Source: Enterobacteriaceae bacterium 4M9 (lineage in GTDB: Bacteria; Pseudomonadota; Gammaproteobacteria; Enterobacterales; Enterobacteriaceae). From it: DNA of 64,000 nt. Each line of letters starts with the position of its first letter. Within the stretch, counting starts at the first letter, position 1. The position numbers and the translations under genes were made by a program. Under the pieces are notes generated by a model that searched no databases, had not been told where the DNA came from, and worked only from the letters and a program-made list of their open reading frames with translations. Positions 8,405 through 17,380 of this stretch are shown in pieces. The stretch covers positions 806,001-870,000 of the forward strand of contig JAADJJ010000001.1 in the NCBI GenBank assembly GCA_010092695.1, given 5' to 3'.

Positions 8405-8944
8405 ATGGCGAAACTGCATGATTACTACAAAGACGAAGTAGTTAAAAAACTCATGACTGAGTTCAACTACAATTCTGTCATGCAAGTCCCTCGGGTCGAG
8501 AAGATCACCCTGAACATGGGTGTTGGTGAAGCGATCGCTGACAAGAAACTGCTGGATAACGCAGCAGCTGACCTGGCAGCAATCTCCGGTCAAAAACCGC
8601 TGGTCACCAAAGCACGCAAATCTGTTGCAGGCTTCAAAATCCGTCAGGGCTATCCGATCGGCTGTAAAGTAACTCTGCGTGGCGAACGCATGTGGGAGTT
8701 CCTTGAGCGACTGATCTCTATTGCTGTACCGCGTATCCGTGACTTCCGTGGCCTGTCCGCTAAGTCTTTCGACGGTCGTGGTAACTACAGCATGGGTGTC
8801 CGTGAGCAGATCATCTTCCCGGAAATCGACTATGACAAAGTCGATCGCGTGCGTGGTCTGGACATTACCATCACCACCACTGCGAAATCCGATGATGAAG
8901 GCCGTGCTCTGCTGGCTGCCTTTGACTTCCCGTTCCGCAAGTAA
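8405..8944 (+). CDS. rplE: 50S ribosomal protein L5
   Basis: L5 binds 5S rRNA and contacts P-site tRNA and S13. The 179-residue sequence is complete. In E. coli the start region of this gene is the translational operator bound by S8, which represses rplE and the genes after it; the sequence around this start (8395-8430) is well conserved, so the same control is inferred. Confidence 0.99.
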   Translation: MAKLHDYYKDEVVKKLMTEFNYNSVMQVPRVEKITLNMGVGEAIADKKLLDNAAADLAAISGQKPLVTKARKSVAGFKIRQGYPIGCKVTLRGERMWEFLERLISIAVPRIRDFRGLSAKSFDGRGNYSMGVREQIIFPEIDYDKVDRVRGLDITITTTAKSDDEGRALLAAFDFPFRK

Positions 8945-8959
8945 ACCAGGGTTACATTC

Positions 8960-9265
8960 ATGGCAAAGCAATCAATGAAAGCACGCGAAGTAAAACGCGT
9001 CGCTCTGGCTGAAAAATACTTCGCTAAACGCGCTGAACTGAAAGCGATCATCTCTGATGTGAACGCTTCCGATGAAGATCGTTGGAACGCCGTTCTCAAG
9101 CTGCAGAGTCTGCCGCGTGATTCCAGCCCGTCTCGTCAGCGTAACCGCTGCCGCCAAACTGGTCGTCCGCATGGTGTTTTGCGGAAGTTCGGGTTGAGCC
9201 GTATTAAGGTCCGTGAAGCCGCTATGCGCGGTGAAATTCCGGGTCTGAAAAAGGCTAGCTGGTAA
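8960..9265 (+). CDS. rpsN: 30S ribosomal protein S14 (zinc-free form)
   Basis: S14 completes the 30S head. This is the long 101-residue form. It lacks the paired CxxC zinc ligands of the short form, so it should not need zinc. It ends PGLKKASW, the family C-terminus. Confidence 0.99.
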   Translation: MAKQSMKAREVKRVALAEKYFAKRAELKAIISDVNASDEDRWNAVLKLQSLPRDSSPSRQRNRCRQTGRPHGVLRKFGLSRIKVREAAMRGEIPGLKKASW

Positions 9266-9298
9266 TTGTCACCAATTGAATCACGGGAGTAAAGACAG

Positions 9299-9691
9299 AT
9301 GAGCATGCAAGATCCGATCGCGGATATGCTGACCCGTATCCGTAACGGTCAGGCCGCGAACAAAGTTGCGGTCACCATGCCTTCCTCCAAGCTGAAAGTG
9401 GCAATTGCCAACGTGCTGAAGGAAGAAGGTTATATTGAAGATTTTAAAATTGAAGGCGACATCAAGCCTGAACTGGAACTGACTCTTAAGTATTTCCAGG
9501 GCAAGGCTGTGGTAGAGAGCATTCAGCGAGTCAGCCGTCCTGGTCTGCGCATCTATAAGAAAAAAGATGAGCTGCCGAAAGTTATGGCCGGTCTGGGTAT
9601 CGCTGTCGTTTCTACCTCTAAAGGTGTTATGACCGATCGTGCAGCGCGCCAGGCTGGTCTTGGTGGCGAAATTATCTGCTACGTAGCCTAA
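9299..9691 (+). CDS. rpsH: 30S ribosomal protein S8
   Basis: S8 is a primary binder of the central 16S domain and the autogenous translational repressor of the spc operon. The 130 residues begin MSMQDPIADMLTRIRN and contain the conserved STSKGVMTDRAAR RNA-binding strand near residues 105-117. Confidence 0.99.
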   Translation: MSMQDPIADMLTRIRNGQAANKVAVTMPSSKLKVAIANVLKEEGYIEDFKIEGDIKPELELTLKYFQGKAVVESIQRVSRPGLRIYKKKDELPKVMAGLGIAVVSTSKGVMTDRAARQAGLGGEIICYVA

Positions 9692-9704
9692 TTGGAGGAA
9701 ATCA

Positions 9705-10238
9705 ATGTCTCGTGTTGCTAAAGCACCGGTCGTTATTCCTGCAGGCGTAGAGGTAAAACTCAACGGTCAGGTTATTTCGATCAAAGGTAAAAACGGCGAG
9801 CTGACTCGTACTATCAACGATGCTGTTGAAGTTAAACAAGCCGATAACGCACTGACCTTCGGTCCGCGCGACGGTTTTGTTGACGGCTGGGCACAGGCGG
9901 GTACCGCTCGTGCACTGCTCAATGCAATGGTTATCGGTGTTACCGAAGGCTTCACTAAGAAGCTGCAGCTGGTTGGTGTAGGTTATCGTGCAGCGATCAA
10001 AGGGAATGCAGTAAGCCTGTCTCTGGGCTTCTCTCACCCTGTTGAACACGCGCTGCCGGCTGGGATCACAGCAGAATGCCCGTCTCAGACTGAAATCGTG
10101 CTGAAAGGCGCTGATAAACAGCTGATCGGCCAGGTTGCTGCTGACCTGCGCGCCTACCGTCGTCCTGAGCCGTATAAAGGCAAAGGTGTTCGTTACGCCG
10201 ACGAAGTCGTGCGTACCAAAGAGGCTAAGAAGAAGTAA
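9705..10238 (+). CDS. rplF: 50S ribosomal protein L6
   Basis: L6 lies near the factor-binding site beside the sarcin-ricin loop. The 177 residues show the two repeated alpha/beta domains and the C-terminal motif RRPEPYKGKGVRYADE. It is spaced 13 bases from rpsH. Confidence 0.99.
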   Translation: MSRVAKAPVVIPAGVEVKLNGQVISIKGKNGELTRTINDAVEVKQADNALTFGPRDGFVDGWAQAGTARALLNAMVIGVTEGFTKKLQLVGVGYRAAIKGNAVSLSLGFSHPVEHALPAGITAECPSQTEIVLKGADKQLIGQVAADLRAYRRPEPYKGKGVRYADEVVRTKEAKKK

Positions 10239-10601
<363 letters not shown>

Positions 10602-10615
10602 GGTAGAGGTGTAAG

Positions 10616-11116
10616 ATGGCTCACATCGAAAAACAAGCTGGCGAACTGCAGGAAAAGCTGATCGCGGTAAACCGTGTATCTAAAACTGTAAAAGGTGGCC
10701 GTATTTTCTCCTTCACAGCACTGACTGTAGTGGGTGATGGTAACGGTCGCGTAGGTTTTGGCTACGGTAAAGCGCGCGAAGTTCCGGCAGCGATCCAGAA
10801 AGCGATGGAAAAAGCCCGTCGCAACATGATTAACGTCGCGCTGAACAGCGGCACCCTGCAGCACCCTGTTAAAGGCGTGCACACGGGGTCTCGCGTGTTC
10901 ATGCAGCCGGCTTCCGAAGGTACCGGTATCATCGCCGGTGGTGCAATGCGCGCCGTTCTGGAAGTCGCTGGGGTTCATAACGTTCTGGCTAAGGCCTATG
11001 GTTCCACCAACCCGATCAACGTAGTTCGCGCAACTATCGATGGTCTGGAGAACATGAAGTCCCCAGAAATGGTCGCTGCCAAGCGTGGTAAATCCGTTGA
11101 AGAAATTCTGGGGTAA
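10616..11116 (+). CDS. rpsE: 30S ribosomal protein S5
   Basis: S5 lies at the mRNA entry channel and affects decoding accuracy; spectinomycin-resistance changes map to its N-terminal loop (about residues 19-30, VSKTVKGGRIFS). The 166-residue sequence shows no obvious departure there. Confidence 0.99.
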   Translation: MAHIEKQAGELQEKLIAVNRVSKTVKGGRIFSFTALTVVGDGNGRVGFGYGKAREVPAAIQKAMEKARRNMINVALNSGTLQHPVKGVHTGSRVFMQPASEGTGIIAGGAMRAVLEVAGVHNVLAKAYGSTNPINVVRATIDGLENMKSPEMVAAKRGKSVEEILG

Positions 11117-11122
11117 TTGACC

Positions 11123-11302
11123 ATGGCAAAGACTATTAAAATCACTCAAACCCGCAGCGCAATCGGTCGTTTGCCGAAACACAAGGCAACACTGCTTGGC
11201 TTGGGTCTGCGTCGTATTGGTCATACCGTTGAGCGCGAGGATACTCCCGCTGTTCGTGGTATGGTCAACGCGGTTTCCTACATGGTTAAAGTTGAGGAGT
11301 AA
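11123..11302 (+). CDS. rpmD: 50S ribosomal protein L30
   Basis: L30 is a small peripheral large-subunit protein. Starting at the ATG at 11123 gives the standard 59 residues (MAKTIKITQTRSAIG); an in-frame TTG six bases earlier is not needed. It follows rpsE by six bases. Confidence 0.98.
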   Translation: MAKTIKITQTRSAIGRLPKHKATLLGLGLRRIGHTVEREDTPAVRGMVNAVSYMVKVEE

Positions 11303-11305
11303 GAG

Positions 11306-11740
11306 ATGCGTTTAAATACTCTGTCTCCGGCCGAAGGGTCTAAGCGCGAAGGTAAGCGTCTGGGTCGTGGTATCGGTTCTGGCCTCGGTAAAACCGGTGG
11401 TCGTGGTCACAAAGGCCAGAAGTCTCGTTCTGGCGGTGGCGTACGTCGCGGGTTCGAGGGTGGCCAGATGCCGCTGTATCGTCGTCTGCCGAAATTCGGC
11501 TTCACCTCTCGCAAAGCGATGGTCACTGCAGAAGTTCGTCTGTCTGATCTCGCTAAAGTGGAAGGCGACGTAGTTGACCTGAACACGTTGAAAGCAGCTA
11601 ACATTATCGGTATTCAGATTGAGTTCGCGAAAGTGATCCTGTCTGGCGAGGTAACTCGTGCGGTAACCGTTAGCGGTCTGCGTGTCACCAAAGGCGCTCG
11701 TGCTGCTATCGAAGCTGCTGGCGGTAAAATCGAGGAATAA
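11306..11740 (+). CDS. rplO: 50S ribosomal protein L15
   Basis: L15 is a late assembly protein with a glycine- and arginine-rich extended N-terminal half (GSGLGKTGGRGHKGQKSRSG) that threads into 23S rRNA, and a globular C-terminal half. The 144 residues are standard. It lies immediately before secY. Confidence 0.99.
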   Translation: MRLNTLSPAEGSKREGKRLGRGIGSGLGKTGGRGHKGQKSRSGGGVRRGFEGGQMPLYRRLPKFGFTSRKAMVTAEVRLSDLAKVEGDVVDLNTLKAANIIGIQIEFAKVILSGEVTRAVTVSGLRVTKGARAAIEAAGGKIEE

Positions 11741-11747
11741 GTAGCAG

Positions 11748-13070
11748 ATGGCAAAGCAACCAGGATTAGATTTTCAAAGTGCTAAGGGCGGTTTCGGCGA
11801 ACTGAAACGCAGACTTCTGTTTGTAATCGGTGCGCTGATCGTGTTCCGCATTGGTTCTTTTATTCCGATCCCTGGTATCGATGCCACTGTTCTTGCCAAA
11901 CTGCTTGATCAACAGCGTGGCACCATCATTGAAATGTTTAACATGTTCTCTGGTGGTGCTCTGAGCCGTGCTTCTATCTTTGCTCTGGGTATTATGCCGT
12001 ACATTTCGGCTTCTATTATTATCCAGCTGCTGACGGTGGTTCATCCCACCCTGGCAGAACTGAAGAAAGAAGGGGAGTCTGGTCGTCGTAAGATTAGCCA
12101 GTACACCCGCTACGGCACGTTGGTGTTGGCGATATTCCAGTCGATCGGTATTGCTACCGGTTTGCCGAATATGCCTGGCATGCAAGGCCTGGTCATTAAC
12201 CCAGGCTTTGCATTCTATTTCACCGCTGTTGTGAGTCTGGTCACCGGGACAATGTTCCTGATGTGGCTGGGTGAACAGATTACTGAGCGCGGTATCGGTA
12301 ACGGTATCTCAATCATAATCTTCGCAGGTATTGTTGCGGGTCTTCCGTCGGCCATTGGCCATACCATCGAGCAAGCGCGGCAGGGCGACCTGCACTTCCT
12401 TCTGTTGCTGTTGGTTGCAGTATTAGTATTCGCAGTGACCTTCTTCGTTGTCTTTGTTGAACGTGGTCAACGCCGCATTGTGGTGAACTACGCGAAACGT
12501 CAACAGGGTCGCCGTGTCTATGCTGCACAGAGCACACATTTACCGCTGAAAGTGAATATGGCTGGTGTAATCCCGGCGATTTTCGCTTCCAGTATTATTC
12601 TGTTCCCGGCAACCATCGCGTCATGGTTTGGGGGCGGTACTGGTTGGAACTGGCTGACAACAATTTCGCTGTATTTGCAGCCTGGGCAACCGCTTTATGT
12701 GTTACTCTATGCGTCTGCAATCATCTTCTTCTGTTTCTTCTACACGGCGTTGGTCTTCAACCCGCGTGAAACAGCAGAGAACCTGAAGAAGTCCGGTGCA
12801 TTTGTACCAGGAATTCGTCCGGGAGAGCAAACGGCGAAGTACATCGATAAAGTAATGACCCGTCTGACTCTGGTCGGCGCGCTCTATATTACTTTTATCT
12901 GCCTGATCCCGGAGTTCATGCGTGATGCAATGAAAGTGCCGTTCTACTTTGGTGGGACCTCGTTGCTTATCGTTGTTGTCGTGATTATGGACTTTATGGC
13001 TCAAGTGCAAACTCTGATGATGTCCAGTCAGTATGAGTCTGCATTGAAGAAGGCTAACCTCAAAGGCTAA
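11748..13070 (+). CDS. secY: Protein translocase subunit SecY
   Basis: SecY is the ten-helix channel of the SecYEG translocon in the inner membrane, used for secretion and membrane insertion. The sequence runs nearly identical to E. coli from the start, including the cytoplasmic loop AKRQQGRRVYAAQSTHLPLK that contacts ribosomes and SecA. At 440 residues it is three shorter than E. coli: the codon that would encode Tyr441 reads TAA, and the Gly and Arg codons are still present after it. The 36 bases to the rpmJ start contain no other stop in this frame. It is cotranscribed in the spc operon. Confidence 0.98.
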   Translation: MAKQPGLDFQSAKGGFGELKRRLLFVIGALIVFRIGSFIPIPGIDATVLAKLLDQQRGTIIEMFNMFSGGALSRASIFALGIMPYISASIIIQLLTVVHPTLAELKKEGESGRRKISQYTRYGTLVLAIFQSIGIATGLPNMPGMQGLVINPGFAFYFTAVVSLVTGTMFLMWLGEQITERGIGNGISIIIFAGIVAGLPSAIGHTIEQARQGDLHFLLLLLVAVLVFAVTFFVVFVERGQRRIVVNYAKRQQGRRVYAAQSTHLPLKVNMAGVIPAIFASSIILFPATIASWFGGGTGWNWLTTISLYLQPGQPLYVLLYASAIIFFCFFYTALVFNPRETAENLKKSGAFVPGIRPGEQTAKYIDKVMTRLTLVGALYITFICLIPEFMRDAMKVPFYFGGTSLLIVVVVIMDFMAQVQTLMMSSQYESALKKANLKG

Positions 13071-13106
13071 GGCCGACAGGTGCCTGAGAAGTTACGGAGA
13101 GTAAAA

Positions 13107-13223
13107 ATGAAAGTTCGTGCTTCCGTCAAGAAAATGTGCCGTAACTGCAAAATCGTTAAGCGTGATGGCGTCATCCGCGTGATTTGCAGTGCCGAGCCGA
13201 AGCATAAACAGCGTCAAGGCTGA
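13107..13223 (+). CDS. rpmJ: 50S ribosomal protein L36
   Basis: L36 is the smallest large-subunit protein. The 38 residues begin MKVRASVKKMCRNCKIVKRD and carry the zinc-binding set Cys11, Cys14, Cys27 and His33, so this is the zinc-binding form. A GGAGAG site precedes the ATG. It is the last gene of the spc operon, in frame with secY. Confidence 0.97.
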   Translation: MKVRASVKKMCRNCKIVKRDGVIRVICSAEPKHKQRQG

Positions 13224-13242
13224 TTTATCTCGCATATTTTTC

Positions 13243-13271
13243 TTGCAAAGTTGGGTTGAGCTGGCTAGATT
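13243..13271 (+). promoter_or_regulatory. alpha operon promoter
   Basis: TTGCAA and TAGATT hexamers are separated by exactly 17 bases, 100 bases before rpsM, matching the E. coli alpha operon promoter. The -10 box sits inside the hairpin GCTGGCTA / TAGCCAGC (13260-13278), which on transcripts coming from rpmJ may act as a weak terminator. Confidence 0.8.
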
Positions 13272-13277
13272 AGCCAG

Positions 13278-13390
13278 CCAATCTTTTGTATGTCTGTACG
13301 TTTCCATTTGAGTATCCTGAAAACGGGCTTTTCAGTATGGGGCGTGCATATCAAATTATAGGAGTGCATAGTGGCCCGTATAGCAGGCAT
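13278..13390 (+). promoter_or_regulatory. alpha operon leader with S4-binding pseudoknot
   Basis: The leader upstream of the GTG start of rpsM keeps the segments TTTGAGTATCCTGAAAACGG and GGCTTTTCAGTATGG known from the E. coli S4 target, which folds into a nested pseudoknot and traps the 30S subunit on the mRNA. Repression of rpsM, rpsK, rpsD and rplQ by S4 is inferred from this conservation. Confidence 0.75.
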
Positions 13391-13727
13391 TAACATTCCT
13401 GATCACAAACATGCTGTAATCGCATTAACTGCGATCTATGGCGTCGGCAAGACTCGCTCCAAGGCTATTCTGGCCTCTGCGGGTATCGCTGAAGATGTTA
13501 AGATCAGTGAGCTGTCTGAAGAACAGATCGACACGCTGCGTGACGAAGTTGGTAAGTTCGTTGTAGAAGGCGATCTGCGTCGTGAAATTACCCTGAGCAT
13601 CAAGCGTCTTATGGACCTTGGTTGCTATCGTGGTTTGCGTCATCGTCGTGGTCTTCCGGTTCGCGGTCAGCGTACCAAGACCAATGCTCGTACCCGTAAG
13701 GGTCCGCGCAAACCGATCAAGAAATAA
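13371..13727 (+). CDS. rpsM: 30S ribosomal protein S13
   Basis: S13 forms bridges B1a and B1b from the 30S head and contacts P-site tRNA with its basic tail (TRKGPRKPIKK). The 118 residues are standard. The start is GTG behind GGAG, as in E. coli, where the weak start is part of the S4 control. Confidence 0.99.
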   Translation: MARIAGINIPDHKHAVIALTAIYGVGKTRSKAILASAGIAEDVKISELSEEQIDTLRDEVGKFVVEGDLRREITLSIKRLMDLGCYRGLRHRRGLPVRGQRTKTNARTRKGPRKPIKK

Positions 13728-13743
13728 TCGGGGTGATTGAATA

Positions 13744-14133
13744 ATGGCAAAGGCACCAGTTCGTGCACGTAAACGTGTAAGAAAGCAAGTCTCTGACGGC
13801 GTGGCACATGTCCATGCTTCTTTCAACAACACCATCGTAACAATTACCGATCGTCAGGGTAATGCGCTGGGTTGGGCAACTGCCGGTGGTTCCGGTTTCC
13901 GTGGTTCGCGTAAATCCACTCCGTTTGCAGCTCAGGTTGCAGCAGAGCGTTGCGCTGAAGCCGTAAAAGACTACGGTATCAAGAACCTCGAAGTTATGGT
14001 TAAGGGACCGGGTCCGGGTCGCGAATCTACTATTCGTGCTCTGAACGCCGCTGGTTTCCGCATCACTAATATTACTGATGTGACTCCGATCCCTCACAAC
14101 GGTTGTCGTCCGCCGAAAAAACGTCGCGTATAA
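13744..14133 (+). CDS. rpsK: 30S ribosomal protein S11
   Basis: S11 lies on the 30S platform and shapes the mRNA exit region. The 129 residues contain the conserved KGPGPGRESTIRALNAAGF block and end GCRPPKKRRV. It lies 16 bases after rpsM. Confidence 0.99.
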   Translation: MAKAPVRARKRVRKQVSDGVAHVHASFNNTIVTITDRQGNALGWATAGGSGFRGSRKSTPFAAQVAAERCAEAVKDYGIKNLEVMVKGPGPGRESTIRALNAAGFRITNITDVTPIPHNGCRPPKKRRV

Positions 14134-14164
14134 CGCCCGTTTTTAGGAATGTTGGAGAAAGAAA

Positions 14165-14785
14165 ATGGCAAGATATTTGGGTCCTAAGCTCAAGCTGAGC
14201 CGTCGCGAGGGTACAGACCTGTTCCTGAAGTCTGGCGTTCGCGCGATTGATACCAAGTGTAAAATTGAACAAGCTCCTGGCCAGCACGGTGCGCGTAAAC
14301 CGCGTCTGTCTGACTATGGTGTGCAGTTGCGTGAAAAGCAGAAAGTTCGCCGTATCTACGGTGTGCTGGAGCGTCAGTTCCGTAACTATTATAAAGAAGC
14401 AGCACGTCTGAAAGGCAACACCGGTGAAAACCTGTTGGCTCTGCTGGAAGGTCGTCTGGACAACGTAGTCTACCGTATGGGCTTCGGCGCCACTCGTGCA
14501 GAAGCACGTCAGCTGGTTAGCCACAAAGCGGTTATGGTAAACGGTCGTGTTGTTAACATCGCTTCTTATCAGGTTAAACCGAACGACGTTGTTAGCGTCC
14601 GTGAGAAAGCCAAAAAGCAGTCTCGCGTGAAAGCCGCTCTTGAGCTGGCTGAGCAGCGTGAAAAGCCAACCTGGCTGGAAGTTGATGCTGGCAAGATGGA
14701 AGGTACGTTCAAACGTAAACCTGAGCGTTCCGATCTGTCTGCGGACATTAACGAACACCTGATCGTCGAGCTTTACTCCAAGTAA
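14165..14785 (+). CDS. rpsD: 30S ribosomal protein S4
   Basis: S4 nucleates 30S assembly, controls decoding fidelity with S5, and represses this operon by binding the leader at 13278-13390. The 206-residue protein has the N-terminal S4 domain and an S4-type RNA-binding fold around residues 96-160 (RLDNVVYRMGFGATRAEARQ). Confidence 0.99.
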   Translation: MARYLGPKLKLSRREGTDLFLKSGVRAIDTKCKIEQAPGQHGARKPRLSDYGVQLREKQKVRRIYGVLERQFRNYYKEAARLKGNTGENLLALLEGRLDNVVYRMGFGATRAEARQLVSHKAVMVNGRVVNIASYQVKPNDVVSVREKAKKQSRVKAALELAEQREKPTWLEVDAGKMEGTFKRKPERSDLSADINEHLIVELYSK

Positions 14786-14810
14786 AGCTTAGTACCAAAG
14801 AGAGGACACA

Positions 14811-15800
14811 ATGCAGGGTTCTGTGACAGAGTTTCTAAAACCGCGCCTGGTAGATATCGAGCAAGTGAGTTCGACGCACGCCAAGGTGACCCTTGAGCCT
14901 TTAGAGCGTGGCTTTGGCCATACTCTGGGTAACGCACTGCGCCGTATTCTGCTTTCATCAATGCCGGGTTGCGCGGTGACCGAAGTTGAGATTGATGGTG
15001 TACTTCATGAGTACAGCACCAAAGAAGGTGTCCAGGAAGATATCCTGGAAATCCTGCTCAACCTGAAAGGGCTGGCGGTAAGAGTTCAGGGCAAAGACGA
15101 AGTTATTCTTTCTCTGAATAAATCTGGCATTGGCCCTGTGACTGCAGCCGACATCACCCACGACGGTGATGTCGAAATCGTCAAGCCGCAGCATGTGATC
15201 TGCCACCTGACCGATGAAAACGCATCTATTAGCATGCGTATCAAAGTTCAGCGCGGTCGTGGTTATGTGCCGGCTTCTGCCCGAATTCATTCGGAAGAAG
15301 ATGAGCGCCCAATCGGTCGTCTGCTGGTCGATGCTTGCTACAGCCCTGTAGAGCGTATTGCCTACAATGTTGAAGCGGCACGCGTAGAGCAGCGTACTGA
15401 CCTGGACAAGCTGGTCATCGAAATGGAAACCAACGGCACAATCGATCCTGAAGAGGCGATTCGTCGTGCGGCGACCATACTGGCCGAACAACTGGAAGCT
15501 TTCGTTGACCTGCGTGATGTACGTCAGCCGGAAGTGAAAGAAGAGAAGCCAGAATTCGATCCGATCCTGCTGCGCCCTGTTGACGATCTGGAATTGACTG
15601 TCCGCTCTGCTAACTGCCTCAAGGCAGAAGCTATCCACTATATCGGTGATCTGGTACAGCGTACCGAGGTTGAGCTGCTTAAAACGCCTAACCTGGGTAA
15701 AAAATCTCTTACTGAGATTAAAGACGTGCTGGCCTCACGTGGTCTTTCTCTGGGCATGCGCCTGGAAAATTGGCCACCGGCAAGCATTGCTGACGAGTAA
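14811..15800 (+). CDS. rpoA: RNA polymerase alpha subunit
   Basis: RpoA dimerises to start polymerase assembly and, through its C-terminal domain, contacts UP elements and activators such as CRP and Fis, both relevant to promoters in this window. The 329 residues show the N-terminal assembly domain, a linker near 235-250, and the C-terminal domain with the DNA-binding residues around Arg265 ([17 protein letters not shown]). Confidence 0.99.
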
Positions 15801-15840
15801 CCGGATCACAGGTTAAGGTTTTACTGAGAAGGATAAGGTC

Positions 15841-16224
15841 ATGCGCCATCGTAAGAGTGGTCGTCAACTGAACCGCAACAGCAGCCATCGCCAGGCTATG
15901 TTCCGCAACATGGCAGGTTCTCTGGTTCGTCATGAGATCATCAAGACGACCCTGCCGAAAGCGAAAGAGCTGCGTCGCGTAGTTGAGCCGCTGATTACTC
16001 TTGCCAAGACTGATAGCGTTGCTAATCGTCGTCTGGCATTCGCCCGCACTCGTGATAACGAGATCGTGGCAAAACTGTTTAACGAGCTGGGCCCGCGTTT
16101 CGCGAGCCGCGCAGGTGGTTACACTCGCATTCTGAAGTGTGGCTTCCGCGCAGGTGACAATGCTCCGATGGCTTACATCGAGCTGGTTGATCGCCCTGAG
16201 CCGCAAACAGAAGCAGCAGAGTAA
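15841..16224 (+). CDS. rplQ: 50S ribosomal protein L17
   Basis: L17 lies near the tunnel exit. The 127-residue sequence begins MRHRKSGRQLNRNSSHRQAM and is complete. It is the last gene of the alpha operon, 40 bases after rpoA and just before a terminator. Confidence 0.99.
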   Translation: MRHRKSGRQLNRNSSHRQAMFRNMAGSLVRHEIIKTTLPKAKELRRVVEPLITLAKTDSVANRRLAFARTRDNEIVAKLFNELGPRFASRAGGYTRILKCGFRAGDNAPMAYIELVDRPEPQTEAAE

Positions 16225-16237
16225 TCTGCAGCAATAT

Positions 16238-16266
16238 AAAAAACCCGCTTCGGCGGGTTTTTTTAT
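16238..16266 (+). terminator. alpha operon terminator
   Basis: A-tract, CCCGC-TTCG-GCGGG stem with a stable TTCG loop, then seven T residues, directly after rplQ. Confidence 0.95.
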
Positions 16267-16328
16267 TTCTAATACTCCTCTCTGTGCTGAATTACTCGTA
16301 TCCTTACTGGTAGGTATGGGAGGATGTA

Positions 16329-16697
16329 ATGTGGATAATTGACCAGTGGGCTGAACGCCATATTGAAGATGCTCTGCGTGACGGAGCATTTGATAACCTT
16401 CCAGGGTGTGGTGAGCCGCTGGTGCTGGATGATGATTCGCTCATTCCAGTGGAGCTTCGGGCAGGTTATCGCCTGCTTAAAAATGCAGGTTGTTTACCGC
16501 CGGAACTGGAAACACGTAAAGAGGCACTGGAGCTTCAGGATTTGTTGCGTTCGGTTCAGGAACAACACCCAGACTATCAGGCACTGAGTAAGCGCCTGGC
16601 ATTACTTGAGTTGCGGCTGCGCCAGGCTGGATTGAGTACGAATTTTCTGCATGGTGAATACGCCGACAGACTGTTCAACCGAATTGATGAGGAATAA
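16329..16697 (+). CDS. yhdN: DUF1992 protein YhdN
   Basis: A 122-residue soluble protein of the DUF1992 family (related to the DnaJ homologue subfamily C member 28 region). The family motif around AFDNLPGCGEPL (residues 20-31) is present. No enzymatic residues or signal peptide are visible, and the function is not established. It sits between rplQ and zntR as in E. coli, with only three bases to zntR, so the two are probably cotranscribed. Confidence 0.88.
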   Translation: MWIIDQWAERHIEDALRDGAFDNLPGCGEPLVLDDDSLIPVELRAGYRLLKNAGCLPPELETRKEALELQDLLRSVQEQHPDYQALSKRLALLELRLRQAGLSTNFLHGEYADRLFNRIDEE

Positions 16698-16700
16698 CCT

Positions 16701-17111
16701 GTGTATCGCATTGGCCAACTTGCAAAACTGGCAGAAGTGACGCCAGATACTATTCGTTATTACGAAAAACTTGGGATGATGTCCCATGATATTCGTACCG
16801 AGGGCGGTTTTCGTTTATATGACGAAGCAGACCTGCGGCGTTTGCAATTTATTCGTCATGGGCGCCAGCTAGGTTTTACACTGGAGGCCATTGCTGAGCT
16901 GCTTTCAATTCGCGTTGATCCTGCTCATCATACCTGTCAGGAGTCCAAAGGTATCGTACAGGCCAGACTGGCAGAAGTGGAAAGTAAGATTGCGGAGCTA
17001 CAGGAAATGCGCAATTCACTTAAAAGGCTTAATGATGCCTGCTGTGGTACAGCGCACAGTAGCGTTTACTGCTCAATTCTTGAAGCTCTTGAGCAAGGAG
17101 CCGCGCGTTGA
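16701..17111 (+). CDS. zntR: Zn(II)-responsive MerR-family regulator ZntR
   Basis: ZntR activates the zinc/lead/cadmium exporter gene zntA by untwisting its promoter when zinc binds. The 136 residues have the N-terminal MerR winged helix (YRIGQLAKLAEVTPDTIRYY), a dimerisation helix, and the metal loop with Cys79, Cys114, Cys115, His119 and Cys124, all matching the E. coli zinc ligands. The start is GTG. It lies next to yhdN; zntA is not in this window. Confidence 0.95.
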   Translation: MYRIGQLAKLAEVTPDTIRYYEKLGMMSHDIRTEGGFRLYDEADLRRLQFIRHGRQLGFTLEAIAELLSIRVDPAHHTCQESKGIVQARLAEVESKIAELQEMRNSLKRLNDACCGTAHSSVYCSILEALEQGAAR

Positions 17112-17164
17112 TTTTTTAGTCGTGGAGGATTAGACTCGCGGCGCGTAATACATGAGGAAATGCG

Positions 17165-17380
17165 ATGAGCTCTTACAAACATACCCGAGGTAGAATTCAG
17201 GACAATGCGATTGAAGCCCTGCTTCATGATCCGCTGTTTCGTCAGCGAGTAGAAAAAAATAAGAAAGGGAAAGGAAGCTTTCTACGTAAGGCAAAACATG
17301 GTGGTAAAGGCTACCAGGAGGCCAGTGGCAAACAAGCAAATTGCTTTTTTACCACTGGCCTTCTGCGTTGTGTCGCCTGA
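17165..17380 (+). CDS. arfA: Alternative ribosome-rescue factor ArfA
   Basis: ArfA rescues ribosomes stalled on stop-less mRNA by recruiting release factor RF2 when trans-translation fails. The 71-residue sequence carries the conserved core NAIEALLHDPLFRQRVEKNK and the basic KGKGSFLRKAKHGGKG region. The coding sequence contains a long hairpin (17319-17361) before the stop, as in E. coli, where cleavage there yields a non-stop mRNA and the product is tagged by tmRNA unless tmRNA is lacking. The hydrophobic tail after the hairpin is therefore probably absent from active protein. Its stop abuts the mscL stop on the other strand with no gap. Confidence 0.95.
   Translation: MSSYKHTRGRIQDNAIEALLHDPLFRQRVEKNKKGKGSFLRKAKHGGKGYQEASGKQANCFFTTGLLRCVA
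17319..17361 (+). promoter_or_regulatory. Intragenic hairpin of arfA (RNase III / terminator element)
   Basis: AGGCCAGTGG pairs perfectly with CCACTGGCCT inside the arfA reading frame, and an inner AAGCAA / TTGCTT stem followed by TTTTTT lies in the loop. The outer stem matches the E. coli element cut by RNase III; the inner stem plus T run could also end transcription early. Either event would give a stop-less mRNA. Confidence 0.8.
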
